8,801 nt of DNA from an uncultured Clostridia bacterium (lineage in GTDB: Bacteria; Bacillota; Clostridia; TANB77; CAG-508), in assembly GCA_934148985.1 (NCBI GenBank), contig CAKPDO010000050.1, positions 1 to 8,801 of the forward strand. The letters run 5' to 3'. The notes beneath the pieces are model-generated. The model did not search any database. It saw nothing but the letters and a program-made list of their open reading frames with translations, and had not been told where the DNA came from. Below, one piece after another: positions 1 through 5,976 of the stretch (positions within the stretch are counted from its first letter, which is position 1; every line of letters begins with the position of its first letter). A program made the translations under genes and the position numbers.

Positions 1-910
1 AATAGTGGAAGCAAAAAAGGAACAGCAAAAGTAACTGATAATGTTCCAGAAACACTAGAAATAGTATCAACAAATCCGCAAGCTACAATAACTGGAAATA
101 ATGTAGACTTTGGAAACGTAGAAGTAGAACCAGGAACAGCAAAAGTATTAACAATAAGTGTAAAAGTAAAAGATGGGGTAACAGGAACAATCAAAAATAT
201 TGGTAAAGTAGATGGAAAAGATGTACCAGATCCATCACCAATAGACACAGTAAATATCAGCGGAGTAAAAGAGAATAATGATACAGACAAAGTAGTAAAA
301 GCTGGAGACACATTTGATTACACAATTACACTAACAAATAGTGGAAGCAAAAAAGGAACAGCAAAAGTAACTGATAATGTTCCAGAAACACTAGAAATAG
401 TATCAACAAATCCACAAGCTACAATAACTGGAAACAATGTAGACTTTGGAGATGTAGAAGTAGAACCAGGAACACCAAAAATATTAACAATAAAAGTAAG
501 AGTTAAAAATGGTGTAACAGGAACAATCAAAAATATTGGTAAAGTAGATGGAAAAAATGTACCAGATCCATCACCAATAGATACTGTAAATATAAGTGTA
601 ACAAAAAGCCAAGATTTACCAGAAAATACAGTAGTTAAATATGGAGACAATATTAAATATACAATAACAGCAAAAAATGAGGGAACAGCTTCAGGAGAAG
701 TAACAATTAAAGATACTATACCAGAAAATACAGAGCTAGTTGGAGATATTAAGTTAATTATTAATGGAAATGAAACAACTATAACTGAGGAAAACTTGAA
801 GAATGGATATCTTTTAACACTAGGTGGAAACCAAGAGGCTAAAATCGAATTTAATGTAAGTGTTATTGGATATGCTGGAAAAGGTGTAGTAAATACAGCT
901 AAATATCAAA
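1..910 (+). repeat. Tandem 336-bp coding repeats (DUF11-like)
   Basis: The period is 336 bp (112 codons): the sequence at base 1 restarts at base 337. Comparing 1-243 with 337-579 by eye gives 13 mismatches in 243 (about 95% identity), and the first 60 bases are identical. A full unit runs 244-579, starting at the DTVNIS codons. A third unit (580 to about 910) has the same layout (DTVNIS, then YTIT.KN.G, then VT..D..PE) but is diverged in sequence. More copies may lie upstream. The near identity of the first two points to recent duplication or homogenisation. Confidence 0.9.
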
Positions 911-2478
911 GGGAAAATGAAGAAGAAAAAAGCACTGGAACTGTATCAAAGAGTATTGAAGATACAACTAATGTAGTTACAACAGTAACAACAGAGAAAT
1001 CAACTCCTCAAAAAGTAATTCTTGTTTTAGATTTGTCAGGAAGTATGGATGATGAGATATGGACTGGAAAATATAATAAGTTTGGATGGAAAGAATATAA
1101 ATCAAAATTAAGTTTGATGAAAGATGCAGTAGAAATGTTCCTTAGTGATTTCTTTACAGCAAATCCAAAAAATGAGGTTATGTTGATAACATATGCAAAG
1201 AAGGCAAAATTAGCACAAGATTTTACAAGCAATAAAAATTCTATTATAAATGCAATTGGTTCAGCAAATGGTGGAACTAATATAGATGCAGGATTAACTT
1301 TAGCTAATGAGAAAATAACAGATATTAAACATACAAGTGTTATATTAATGACAGACGGAATACCAGGATATTATGTAGATGAAAATGGAAATATTCAGAC
1401 ACCTGGTGATGGATGGTCTTATAATAATAAAGCAGGAGAAGAAACAATAAAAGCCGGAAAAGTAATAAAAGACAGAGGCGTAAACTTATATGCAATTGGA
1501 TTTGGCTTAGAAGATACAAAGGCAAGAGAAATGTTGAAAAAGACAGCATCTGAAAACAAATGCTACGAAACATTTAATGGTGATGCATTAAAAGAAGCAT
1601 TTAAGAATATTTCTGAATCAATAACATCAGATAATGACCCAATTCCAATGGATACACAAAATGGAAAAATTGTAATGAATAATGGATTTAAAGTTGGTCA
1701 AGATGTAGAAATTTATGTAGGCGAATACAAAAAAGATTCATCAGTTCCATATAAAAAATACACATGGGAGCAATTTATAAACTTAAAAGACGGAACTACA
1801 GAAATTTCTAAATATGATGAAACATCTAATACATTAACATTTGATTTAGGAAAATACATGGAAAGCGAAAAAATAGCAGCAAATCAAGAAGTTGTAATAA
1901 GGTTTGTATCAACAACAGCTAATACTCAAAATGCTAATAATATAAGCACAATGTCATTAATAAATAATGAGGCAGCAGTAGAAGAAGAGAATATTGACGA
2001 AAAAGAAAGTAATCAATTGAATGAAGTTGAACAAAGTGAGCAAGTTATAGAGGAAAATTCTTCAGATGATACAATACTAAATGATGAAAAATATAAAGAT
2101 GCATTAGAAAATAATGTTCAAGAATGGGATGAAATAAATAAAACAGAGGAAGATGACACAAAACAAAATGTTACAGATGACTCTAAAAATGAAGTAGAAA
2201 ATACTAATAATGAAGATTTAAAAGAAGATGAGCAAAATAAAGATGAAAATAATGAAAATAATGTTTCTGAAAATGAAATTTTAAATACAGAAATTAATAA
2301 CAGTTTGGAAGAAAAAACAACAACTGATGTAATTGATGATATGGAAGAAAAAACAGAAACAGAATCTAAAGAAAATTTAAATGAAACATCTTCTGAATTT
2401 GAAGAAAGTAATAATACTTCTATAAATGAAAAATCTGAAACAGAATCTCTAGATAGTACATTGGAAGTAAAGGAATAA
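1..2478 (+). CDS. Repeat-bearing VWA-domain surface protein (5' partial)
   Basis: The frame is open from base 1 to the TAA at 2476-2478 (825 codons); the true start lies upstream, so the ATG at 796 is internal. Codons 1 to about 304 are Thr/Val/Asn-rich beta repeats of the DUF11 type: a partial unit, a full 112-residue unit and a divergent third. Codons about 338-540 form a von Willebrand factor A domain. Its metal-ion-dependent adhesion site is complete: DLSGS (D344, S346, S348), T426 in GGTNIDAG and D452 in LMTDG. A beta-rich segment follows to about codon 655, then about 169 residues very rich in Glu, Asn, Asp, Ser and Thr. DUF11 repeats plus VWA usually mean an exported adhesin or pilus-like protein; binding partner unknown. 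No LPXTG, hydrophobic anchor or basic tail is visible, and a terminator starts 6 bases after the stop. Secretion is inferred, because the signal peptide would lie outside the window. Confidence 0.88.
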   Translation, partial: NSGSKKGTAKVTDNVPETLEIVSTNPQATITGNNVDFGNVEVEPGTAKVLTISVKVKDGVTGTIKNIGKVDGKDVPDPSPIDTVNISGVKENNDTDKVVKAGDTFDYTITLTNSGSKKGTAKVTDNVPETLEIVSTNPQATITGNNVDFGDVEVEPGTPKILTIKVRVKNGVTGTIKNIGKVDGKNVPDPSPIDTVNISVTKSQDLPENTVVKYGDNIKYTITAKNEGTASGEVTIKDTIPENTELVGDIKLIINGNETTITEENLKNGYLLTLGGNQEAKIEFNVSVIGYAGKGVVNTAKYQRENEEEKSTGTVSKSIEDTTNVVTTVTTEKSTPQKVILVLDLSGSMDDEIWTGKYNKFGWKEYKSKLSLMKDAVEMFLSDFFTANPKNEVMLITYAKKAKLAQDFTSNKNSIINAIGSANGGTNIDAGLTLANEKITDIKHTSVILMTDGIPGYYVDENGNIQTPGDGWSYNNKAGEETIKAGKVIKDRGVNLYAIGFGLEDTKAREMLKKTASENKCYETFNGDALKEAFKNISESITSDNDPIPMDTQNGKIVMNNGFKVGQDVEIYVGEYKKDSSVPYKKYTWEQFINLKDGTTEISKYDETSNTLTFDLGKYMESEKIAANQEVVIRFVSTTANTQNANNISTMSLINNEAAVEEENIDEKESNQLNEVEQSEQVIEENSSDDTILNDEKYKDALENNVQEWDEINKTEEDDTKQNVTDDSKNEVENTNNEDLKEDEQNKDENNENNVSENEILNTEINNSLEEKTTTDVIDDMEEKTETESKENLNETSSEFEESNNTSINEKSETESLDSTLEVKE

Positions 2479-2484
2479 TGAATT

Positions 2485-2514
2485 AAAAATCCAGCACAAA
2501 AATGCTGGATTTTT
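2485..2514 (+). terminator. Intrinsic terminator of the VWA surface-protein gene
   Basis: A perfect 12-bp stem (2485-2496 with 2503-2514) closes a 6-base loop (CAAAAA). The core is CCAGCA/TGCTGG and the A-rich and T-rich outer arms make it work in either direction. It begins 6 bases after the stop codon of the surface-protein gene. Confidence 0.88.
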
Positions 2515-2521
2515 ATATACA

Positions 2522-2554
2522 AAAAGAAGATTGTTTTTACTACAATCTTCTTTT
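2522..2554 (-). terminator. Intrinsic terminator of the 55-aa gene
   Basis: A perfect 13-bp stem (2522-2534 with 2542-2554) closes a 7-base loop. Read on the minus strand it ends in a T-rich run and lies 36 bases past the stop of the small gene at 2591-2758. It sits tail to tail with the hairpin at 2485-2514, as expected between convergent genes. Confidence 0.8.
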
Positions 2555-2590
2555 ATTCCACTAAAGCGTTCGGCTTATAATCTGTTTTAT

Positions 2591-2758
2591 TTAAACTACT
2601 ATATTAACAACTGTTAAAAATAAAGCATATAATAATGTCTTTATAGATATTCTAATAGTTGTTTTTTTAACTTTTTTTATTACCATTAATCTATGTTCTT
2701 TTCTGACCGCTAAAGCTACACAATCAGTTTTAGGATAAATATTTTCTTGTGTATCCAT
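2591..2758 (-). CDS. Small protein with hydrophobic C-terminus (55 aa), unknown function
   Basis: This is a short frame of 55 codons, starting MDTQENIYPK and ending in TAA (complement of 2591-2593). AAGGAG (complement of 2768-2773) lies 9 bases before the ATG. A perfect sigma-A promoter (complement of 2826-2854) and a 13-bp terminator hairpin (2522-2554) frame it, so the transcription unit is complete and monocistronic. Residues 1-20 are polar with one Cys (C13). Residues 20-40 are strongly basic (RKEHR, KKVKKTTIR, SIK). Residues 41-55 (TLLYALFLTVVNIVV) are hydrophobic and run to the last residue. That pattern suggests a small protein with a C-terminal membrane segment and a cytosolic basic face, but at about 15 residues the segment is short for a full span. 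I do not recognise the family. It faces the surface-protein gene and diverges from corA; any link to either is speculation. Confidence 0.72.
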   Translation of the reverse strand: MDTQENIYPKTDCVALAVRKEHRLMVIKKVKKTTIRISIKTLLYALFLTVVNIVV

Positions 2759-2825
2759 AATAATCAACTCCTTATTCTTGCGTAAATTAAAAATTAAACA
2801 TTAGTAAAAATCATCGTATAATTTC

Positions 2826-2854
2826 ATTATAGACATAAATATTACATTTGTCAA
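2826..2854 (-). promoter_or_regulatory. Perfect-consensus sigma-A promoter of the 55-aa gene
   Basis: On the minus strand TTGACA (complement of 2849-2854), 17 bases, then TATAAT (complement of 2826-2831): both hexamers and the spacing are consensus. Transcription would start near 2819, giving a leader of about 60 bases. An 8-bp inverted repeat, ATTACATT (2841-2848) and AATGTAAT (2858-2865), brackets the -35 box and could be an operator. Confidence 0.8.
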
Positions 2855-2858
2855 GAAA

Positions 2859-2913
2859 ATGTAATAAAAAAGTAATGATTTTGTAATAAAATTGTAATAA
2901 AATTGTAATAAAA
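2859..2913. repeat. Five phased 11-bp repeats upstream of a promoter
   Basis: Five consecutive 11-bp units have the core TGTAATAAAA on the plus strand (ATTACA on the minus strand). Units 3-5 (2881-2913) are identical, unit 1 differs at one base and unit 2 (2870-2880) is degenerate. They start 5 bp upstream of the -35 box of the 55-aa gene, and that box (TGTCAA on plus at 2849) falls in the same 11-bp register. Period and placement suit an activator-binding array or UP element. Confidence 0.8.
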
Positions 2914-2979
2914 GACAAAAAATAAAAAGAAAATATAAAAATATACGAGAAAAATAAAGTATTATATGTCAAAAAATAA

Positions 2980-3008
2980 TTGACAAAAATCGACAAAGAG
3001 GCTAAAAT
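2980..3008 (+). promoter_or_regulatory. Sigma-A promoter of corA
   Basis: TTGACA (2980-2985), 17 bases, TAAAAT (3003-3008). The expected start is near 3015, leaving a leader of about 30 bases, too short for an M-box Mg2+ riboswitch. The -35 box is also the right arm of a short inverted repeat, TGTCAA-N7-TTGACA (2967-2985), a possible operator. Confidence 0.75.
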
Positions 3009-3043
3009 AAATATGTTATAGAAGAGAAATGGGGGGATTTTAA

Positions 3044-4003
3044 GTGTTAAAAATATATTGTACTGATGTCAATAGCAATAAATGTGAAGAAATAGATGAA
3101 TTTAAAAAAGGTAGCTGGATAAACCTGACAAATCCCTCAGAAGCAGAGATAAAAAAAGTATGTGAGGGCATAAATATACAAGAAGGATTCATAAGAGATG
3201 CTTTAGACTTTGAAGAAAAGGCAAGAATTGATACAGAAGAAGATGATAATACAATACTTTTTGTTGTAGATGTCCCAATAATAGAAAAAGATAAAGAACA
3301 TGAAGAAAATGATATATATACAACAATGCCATTAGGAATGATATTTGTAAGAGATGATTATTTTATAACAGTATCATTGAGAAAAAACAAAGTAATAGAA
3401 TCATTTGAAAAAATGAAAATAAAAAACTTTTTGACTTATAAAAAATCAAGATTTTTATTTCAAATATTGTATTTGAATGCATCATATTACCTAACATATT
3501 TAAAACAAATAAATAAAGAAACAGAGATTGCAGAATATATATTGAAAAATTCGATGAGAAATAAAGAATTATTGAAAATGTTAAACTTAGAAAAAGGTTT
3601 AATATATTTTATGACATCTTTAAAATCAAATGAAGTTGTAATGGAAAAAACAATGAGGGGAAAAATAATAAAACTTTATGAAGATGATGAGGATATACTT
3701 GAAGATGCAATCACAGAAAACAGACAGGCAATAGAAATGGCAAAAATTTATAGTGATATTTTAAATGGCTCTATGGAAGCATATGGGTCAATAATTTCAA
3801 ATAACTTAAATGGCGTAATGAAAACATTAACATCAATAACAATAGTTTTAGCTGTACCAACAATGATATCAAGCTTTTGGGGAATGAATGTATCACTTCC
3901 ATTTGAGCATAATAAGTTTGGATTTGCTATAATGATAACTATTGCGCTAATAACAACCTTATTGGTTACATGGTGGTTAAAGAAAAAAGATATGTTTAAC
4001 TAA
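3044..4003 (+). CDS. corA: CorA-family Mg2+/divalent cation transporter
   Basis: This 319-aa protein has the CorA layout: a long, charged, mostly helical cytosolic N-terminal domain (about 1-255) and two C-terminal membrane helices (about 261-279 and 293-312). The GMN signature of the family sits at 280-282, at the end of the first helix. Known CorA proteins are homopentameric channels for Mg2+ (sometimes Co2+ or Ni2+), with GMN forming the outer selectivity filter. The loop after GMN reads VSLPFEHNKFGF instead of the MPEL seen in classical CorA, which is common in distant Firmicute members. The start is GTG, with GGGGGG 7 bases upstream at 3031-3036. The gene has its own promoter (2980-3008) and ends before hairpins at 4013-4084, so it appears monocistronic. 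The cytosolic domain normally senses Mg2+ and gates the channel. Family assignment is firm; exact ion preference cannot be read from sequence. Confidence 0.93.
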   Translation: MLKIYCTDVNSNKCEEIDEFKKGSWINLTNPSEAEIKKVCEGINIQEGFIRDALDFEEKARIDTEEDDNTILFVVDVPIIEKDKEHEENDIYTTMPLGMIFVRDDYFITVSLRKNKVIESFEKMKIKNFLTYKKSRFLFQILYLNASYYLTYLKQINKETEIAEYILKNSMRNKELLKMLNLEKGLIYFMTSLKSNEVVMEKTMRGKIIKLYEDDEDILEDAITENRQAIEMAKIYSDILNGSMEAYGSIISNNLNGVMKTLTSITIVLAVPTMISSFWGMNVSLPFEHNKFGFAIMITIALITTLLVTWWLKKKDMFN

Positions 4004-4012
4004 TTTTATTGA

Positions 4013-4042
4013 GATCGTATCATTGGGTAAAATGATACGATC
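4013..4042. terminator. Bidirectional terminator hairpin between corA and rqcH (copy 1)
   Basis: A perfect 12-bp stem, GATCGTATCATT (4013-4024) with AATGATACGATC (4031-4042), closes a 6-base loop and is followed by ATTTTC. It starts 9 bases after the corA stop. Confidence 0.8.
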
Positions 4043-4054
4043 ATTTTCTGTTGA

Positions 4055-4084
4055 GATTGTATCTATTTACAAAAAGATACGATC
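4055..4084. terminator. Bidirectional terminator hairpin between corA and rqcH (copy 2)
   Basis: A 10-bp stem, GATTGTATCT (4055-4064) with AGATACGATC (4075-4084), has one G-T wobble and lies 13 bases beyond the rqcH stop on its strand. It is a diverged duplicate of the hairpin at 4013-4042, offset by 42 bp. The T-rich tract on the minus strand suits rqcH termination. Confidence 0.7.
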
Positions 4085-4097
4085 AAAATAATGAAAT

Positions 4098-5855
4098 TTA
4101 TACATATAAAGTTCTATTATTGCTATAAATAACAAATCCTGGTTTGCTTCCATTAGGCTTTTTCACAAAAGAAACTTTGCAAAAATCAACGGGAACATGT
4201 GAAGAATTTTTTGCTTTACTATGCTTAGCAGCGATTTTGGCAGCTTCTAGTAAAATACCCTCAGGTATAGTTTCTGATGGGTTCGTTTTTAATATAACAT
4301 GACTTCCATGAATATCTTTAGTATGAAACCAAATATCGTTCTTATTGGCAAATTTACATGTAAGATAATCATTTTCTTTATTATTTCTACCAACTAAAAT
4401 TGTATAACCATCTATTACATATTTTAAAGGATTGAAAGATGAGAATTTGTTTTTGGTTATAGGTTTAGCTTTATTTTTTTTATTAGATGAAGAATTCTTT
4501 TTCTTTAATTTGTCAGAAAACAGGCTATTTTCAGAAATTTCTTCATAAATTATTTCAATATCTTCAATTGTAGTACAATTATCTAATTCGTAAATAACGC
4601 TTTCAATATAATTAATGTCTTGGATAGTTTCTGATTTTTGAGAATTCACTATTTCAAGAGCATTTTTTAGTTTAGAATATTTTTTAAAATATCTTTTGGC
4701 ATTATAAGATGGAGAATATTTTTTATCAAGTGGTATAGTTATTAAACTATTGTTATCATAATAGTTTTCTAATTCTATACTACTTTGATTTTTATTAGTA
4801 ATTCTATATAAATTTGATGTTATAAGTTCACCATATAACCTGAATTTTTCCATATTATTACATTCAGAAAGTTTAGAATCTATATTTTCTAAACGTTTTT
4901 CATATTTTTTTAAATTAGCTAAAATTAAGTTTAAAAGTGTATTTCTGTAATTTTTAAATAATTCAGAAGACTCTTTTTCAAAATAAAAATCGTCAAGAGA
5001 ATAATTTATTTTGAATGGATTGGTTTCAAGTTGACTTCCAATACCTAAATAATAATCCTTTTTATTCTCATCTACCAAAATTTGTGTATTATCCGATTTT
5101 ATTAATTCACATAATTTATTAAAAATCAATTCTAAATTTTCTTTAGAGATAGTAGTAATCTCTAGGTTTTCCATAATATTGTGTACAGTAGATAGACTTA
5201 TTCCGTTAAATGTATCAGATATAATTTTTTCAATGTTAAAATTTTTTATATCTAATGTATCAATATTTTGAACCTCGGATGCTATATAATTTGAAAGGAT
5301 TGGTTCTAGTATTGAGTAGAAATCATTAAAATCTTTTAATTCTAAAAAACTATATTTGGAAGATATTGGAAATATATATCTTGATGTAGGATAAATATCT
5401 CTGGTTGAATTTTCTAATGTTGATGTATGTCTTAGGCTATCTATCACAATGCTATTGGTATCTGTTAGTATTATGTTACTATGTTTTCCCATTAGTTCAA
5501 CAATTAATTTTTTAGTTATTGGTTTGTTGGGATTTTCATTGTTTTCTAATTTAATAAAAACTATTCTTTCTAGGTCAATTGTATAAATATTTTTTATTTT
5601 AAATCCGATTAAATGCTTTCTAAGAAGCATGCAAAAATTGGGTGCGATTGTTGGATTTTTTTGATTATGTGTAGTAAGATGAATCCTACAGTTATTAGAA
5701 GATATACATATTAACAAGGAAAGATTTAAATTTTTTCCATATAAACCTAAAGTTACTGTATTTTTATCAGGTTCATAAATTTTATCTATTTTAAAGCCAA
5801 GAATATTTTTTAATTCTTTAACAATTTTTTGTGTTACAATTCCATCAAATGCCAT
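4098..5855 (-). CDS. rqcH: RqcH / NFACT-family ribosome quality control protein
   Basis: This 585-aa protein matches the full-length bacterial NFACT family (Rqc2/RqcH, once called fibronectin-binding protein FbpA). The NFACT-N domain starts MAFDGIVTQK and includes IVELMGKHSNIIL. A middle region with two coiled-coil-like stretches (about 290-345 and 385-425) and a Lys/Ser-rich linker (about 447-467) lead to the C-terminal NFACT-R domain, with DIWFHTKDIHGSHV at 507-520 and the terminal TLYV. In Bacillus, RqcH binds stalled 50S subunits carrying peptidyl-tRNA and recruits tRNA-Ala to add C-terminal alanine tails for degradation. The Asp-Arg pair needed for tailing there (about 97-98) aligns with Glu96-Arg97 here, a conservative change. 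AGGAGG (complement of 5863-5868) lies 7 bases before the ATG. Its promoter is back to back with that of the glucosaminidase gene. The older adhesin name for this family is probably misleading. Confidence 0.93.
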   Translation of the reverse strand: MAFDGIVTQKIVKELKNILGFKIDKIYEPDKNTVTLGLYGKNLNLSLLICISSNNCRIHLTTHNQKNPTIAPNFCMLLRKHLIGFKIKNIYTIDLERIVFIKLENNENPNKPITKKLIVELMGKHSNIILTDTNSIVIDSLRHTSTLENSTRDIYPTSRYIFPISSKYSFLELKDFNDFYSILEPILSNYIASEVQNIDTLDIKNFNIEKIISDTFNGISLSTVHNIMENLEITTISKENLELIFNKLCELIKSDNTQILVDENKKDYYLGIGSQLETNPFKINYSLDDFYFEKESSELFKNYRNTLLNLILANLKKYEKRLENIDSKLSECNNMEKFRLYGELITSNLYRITNKNQSSIELENYYDNNSLITIPLDKKYSPSYNAKRYFKKYSKLKNALEIVNSQKSETIQDINYIESVIYELDNCTTIEDIEIIYEEISENSLFSDKLKKKNSSSNKKNKAKPITKNKFSSFNPLKYVIDGYTILVGRNNKENDYLTCKFANKNDIWFHTKDIHGSHVILKTNPSETIPEGILLEAAKIAAKHSKAKNSSHVPVDFCKVSFVKKPNGSKPGFVIYSNNRTLYV

Positions 5856-5898
5856 ATAAATTCCTCCTGTTTATTAGATTTTAAAGCAATTGTAACAC
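5831..5898. repeat. 11-bp inverted repeat flanking the rqcH start
   Basis: GTGTTACAATT (5831-5841) and AATTGTAACAC (5888-5898) are perfect inverted copies with 46 bases between them. One arm lies in the first codons of rqcH and the other covers the rqcH -10 box, so the pair brackets the ribosome site and start codon. It may be a two-site operator or chance. Confidence 0.5.
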
Positions 5899-5917
5899 GA
5901 AAATCAAGCAATATCAA
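5889..5917 (-). promoter_or_regulatory. Sigma-A promoter of rqcH
   Basis: On the minus strand TTGATA (complement of 5912-5917), 17 bases, TACAAT (complement of 5889-5894), each 5 of 6 to consensus. A TGT directly before the -10 gives an extended -10. The expected start is near 5882, about 27 bases before the ATG. Confidence 0.7.
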
Positions 5918-5922
5918 GGGGT

Positions 5923-5952
5923 TTGACAAAATATGATAAAAAGTGATATAAT
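5923..5952 (+). promoter_or_regulatory. Sigma-A promoter of the wall-enzyme operon
   Basis: TTGACA (5923-5928), 18 bases, TATAAT (5947-5952), with TGA immediately before the -10 (extended -10). The expected start near 5959 leaves about 18 bases of leader including AAGGAG (5965-5970). Only 5 bp separate its -35 from the divergent rqcH -35. Confidence 0.82.
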
Positions 5953-5976
5953 GGGAAAGTCGAAAAGGAGAAAAAT

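Noticed and set aside
318..650. Minus-strand frame of 110 codons opposite the repeats
   Set aside because: It follows the repeat period and is a mirror of the Thr/Val-rich repeat codons, with no start signals.
796..798. ATG as the start of the VWA protein
   Set aside because: The same frame is open and clearly homologous (repeat units) back to base 1, and no ribosome site precedes this ATG.
2118..2522. Open frame of 134 codons on the minus strand opposite the acidic tail
   Set aside because: It is a Ser/Phe-rich shadow of the GAA/AAT-rich tail codons, has no ribosome site, starts inside a terminator hairpin and overlaps a clearly real gene.
2859..2913. CRISPR array
   Set aside because: The units are directly adjacent 11-mers with no spacers and no cas genes nearby.
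3009..3043. M-box Mg2+ riboswitch ahead of corA
   Set aside because: The predicted leader is only about 30 bases and holds no structured aptamer.
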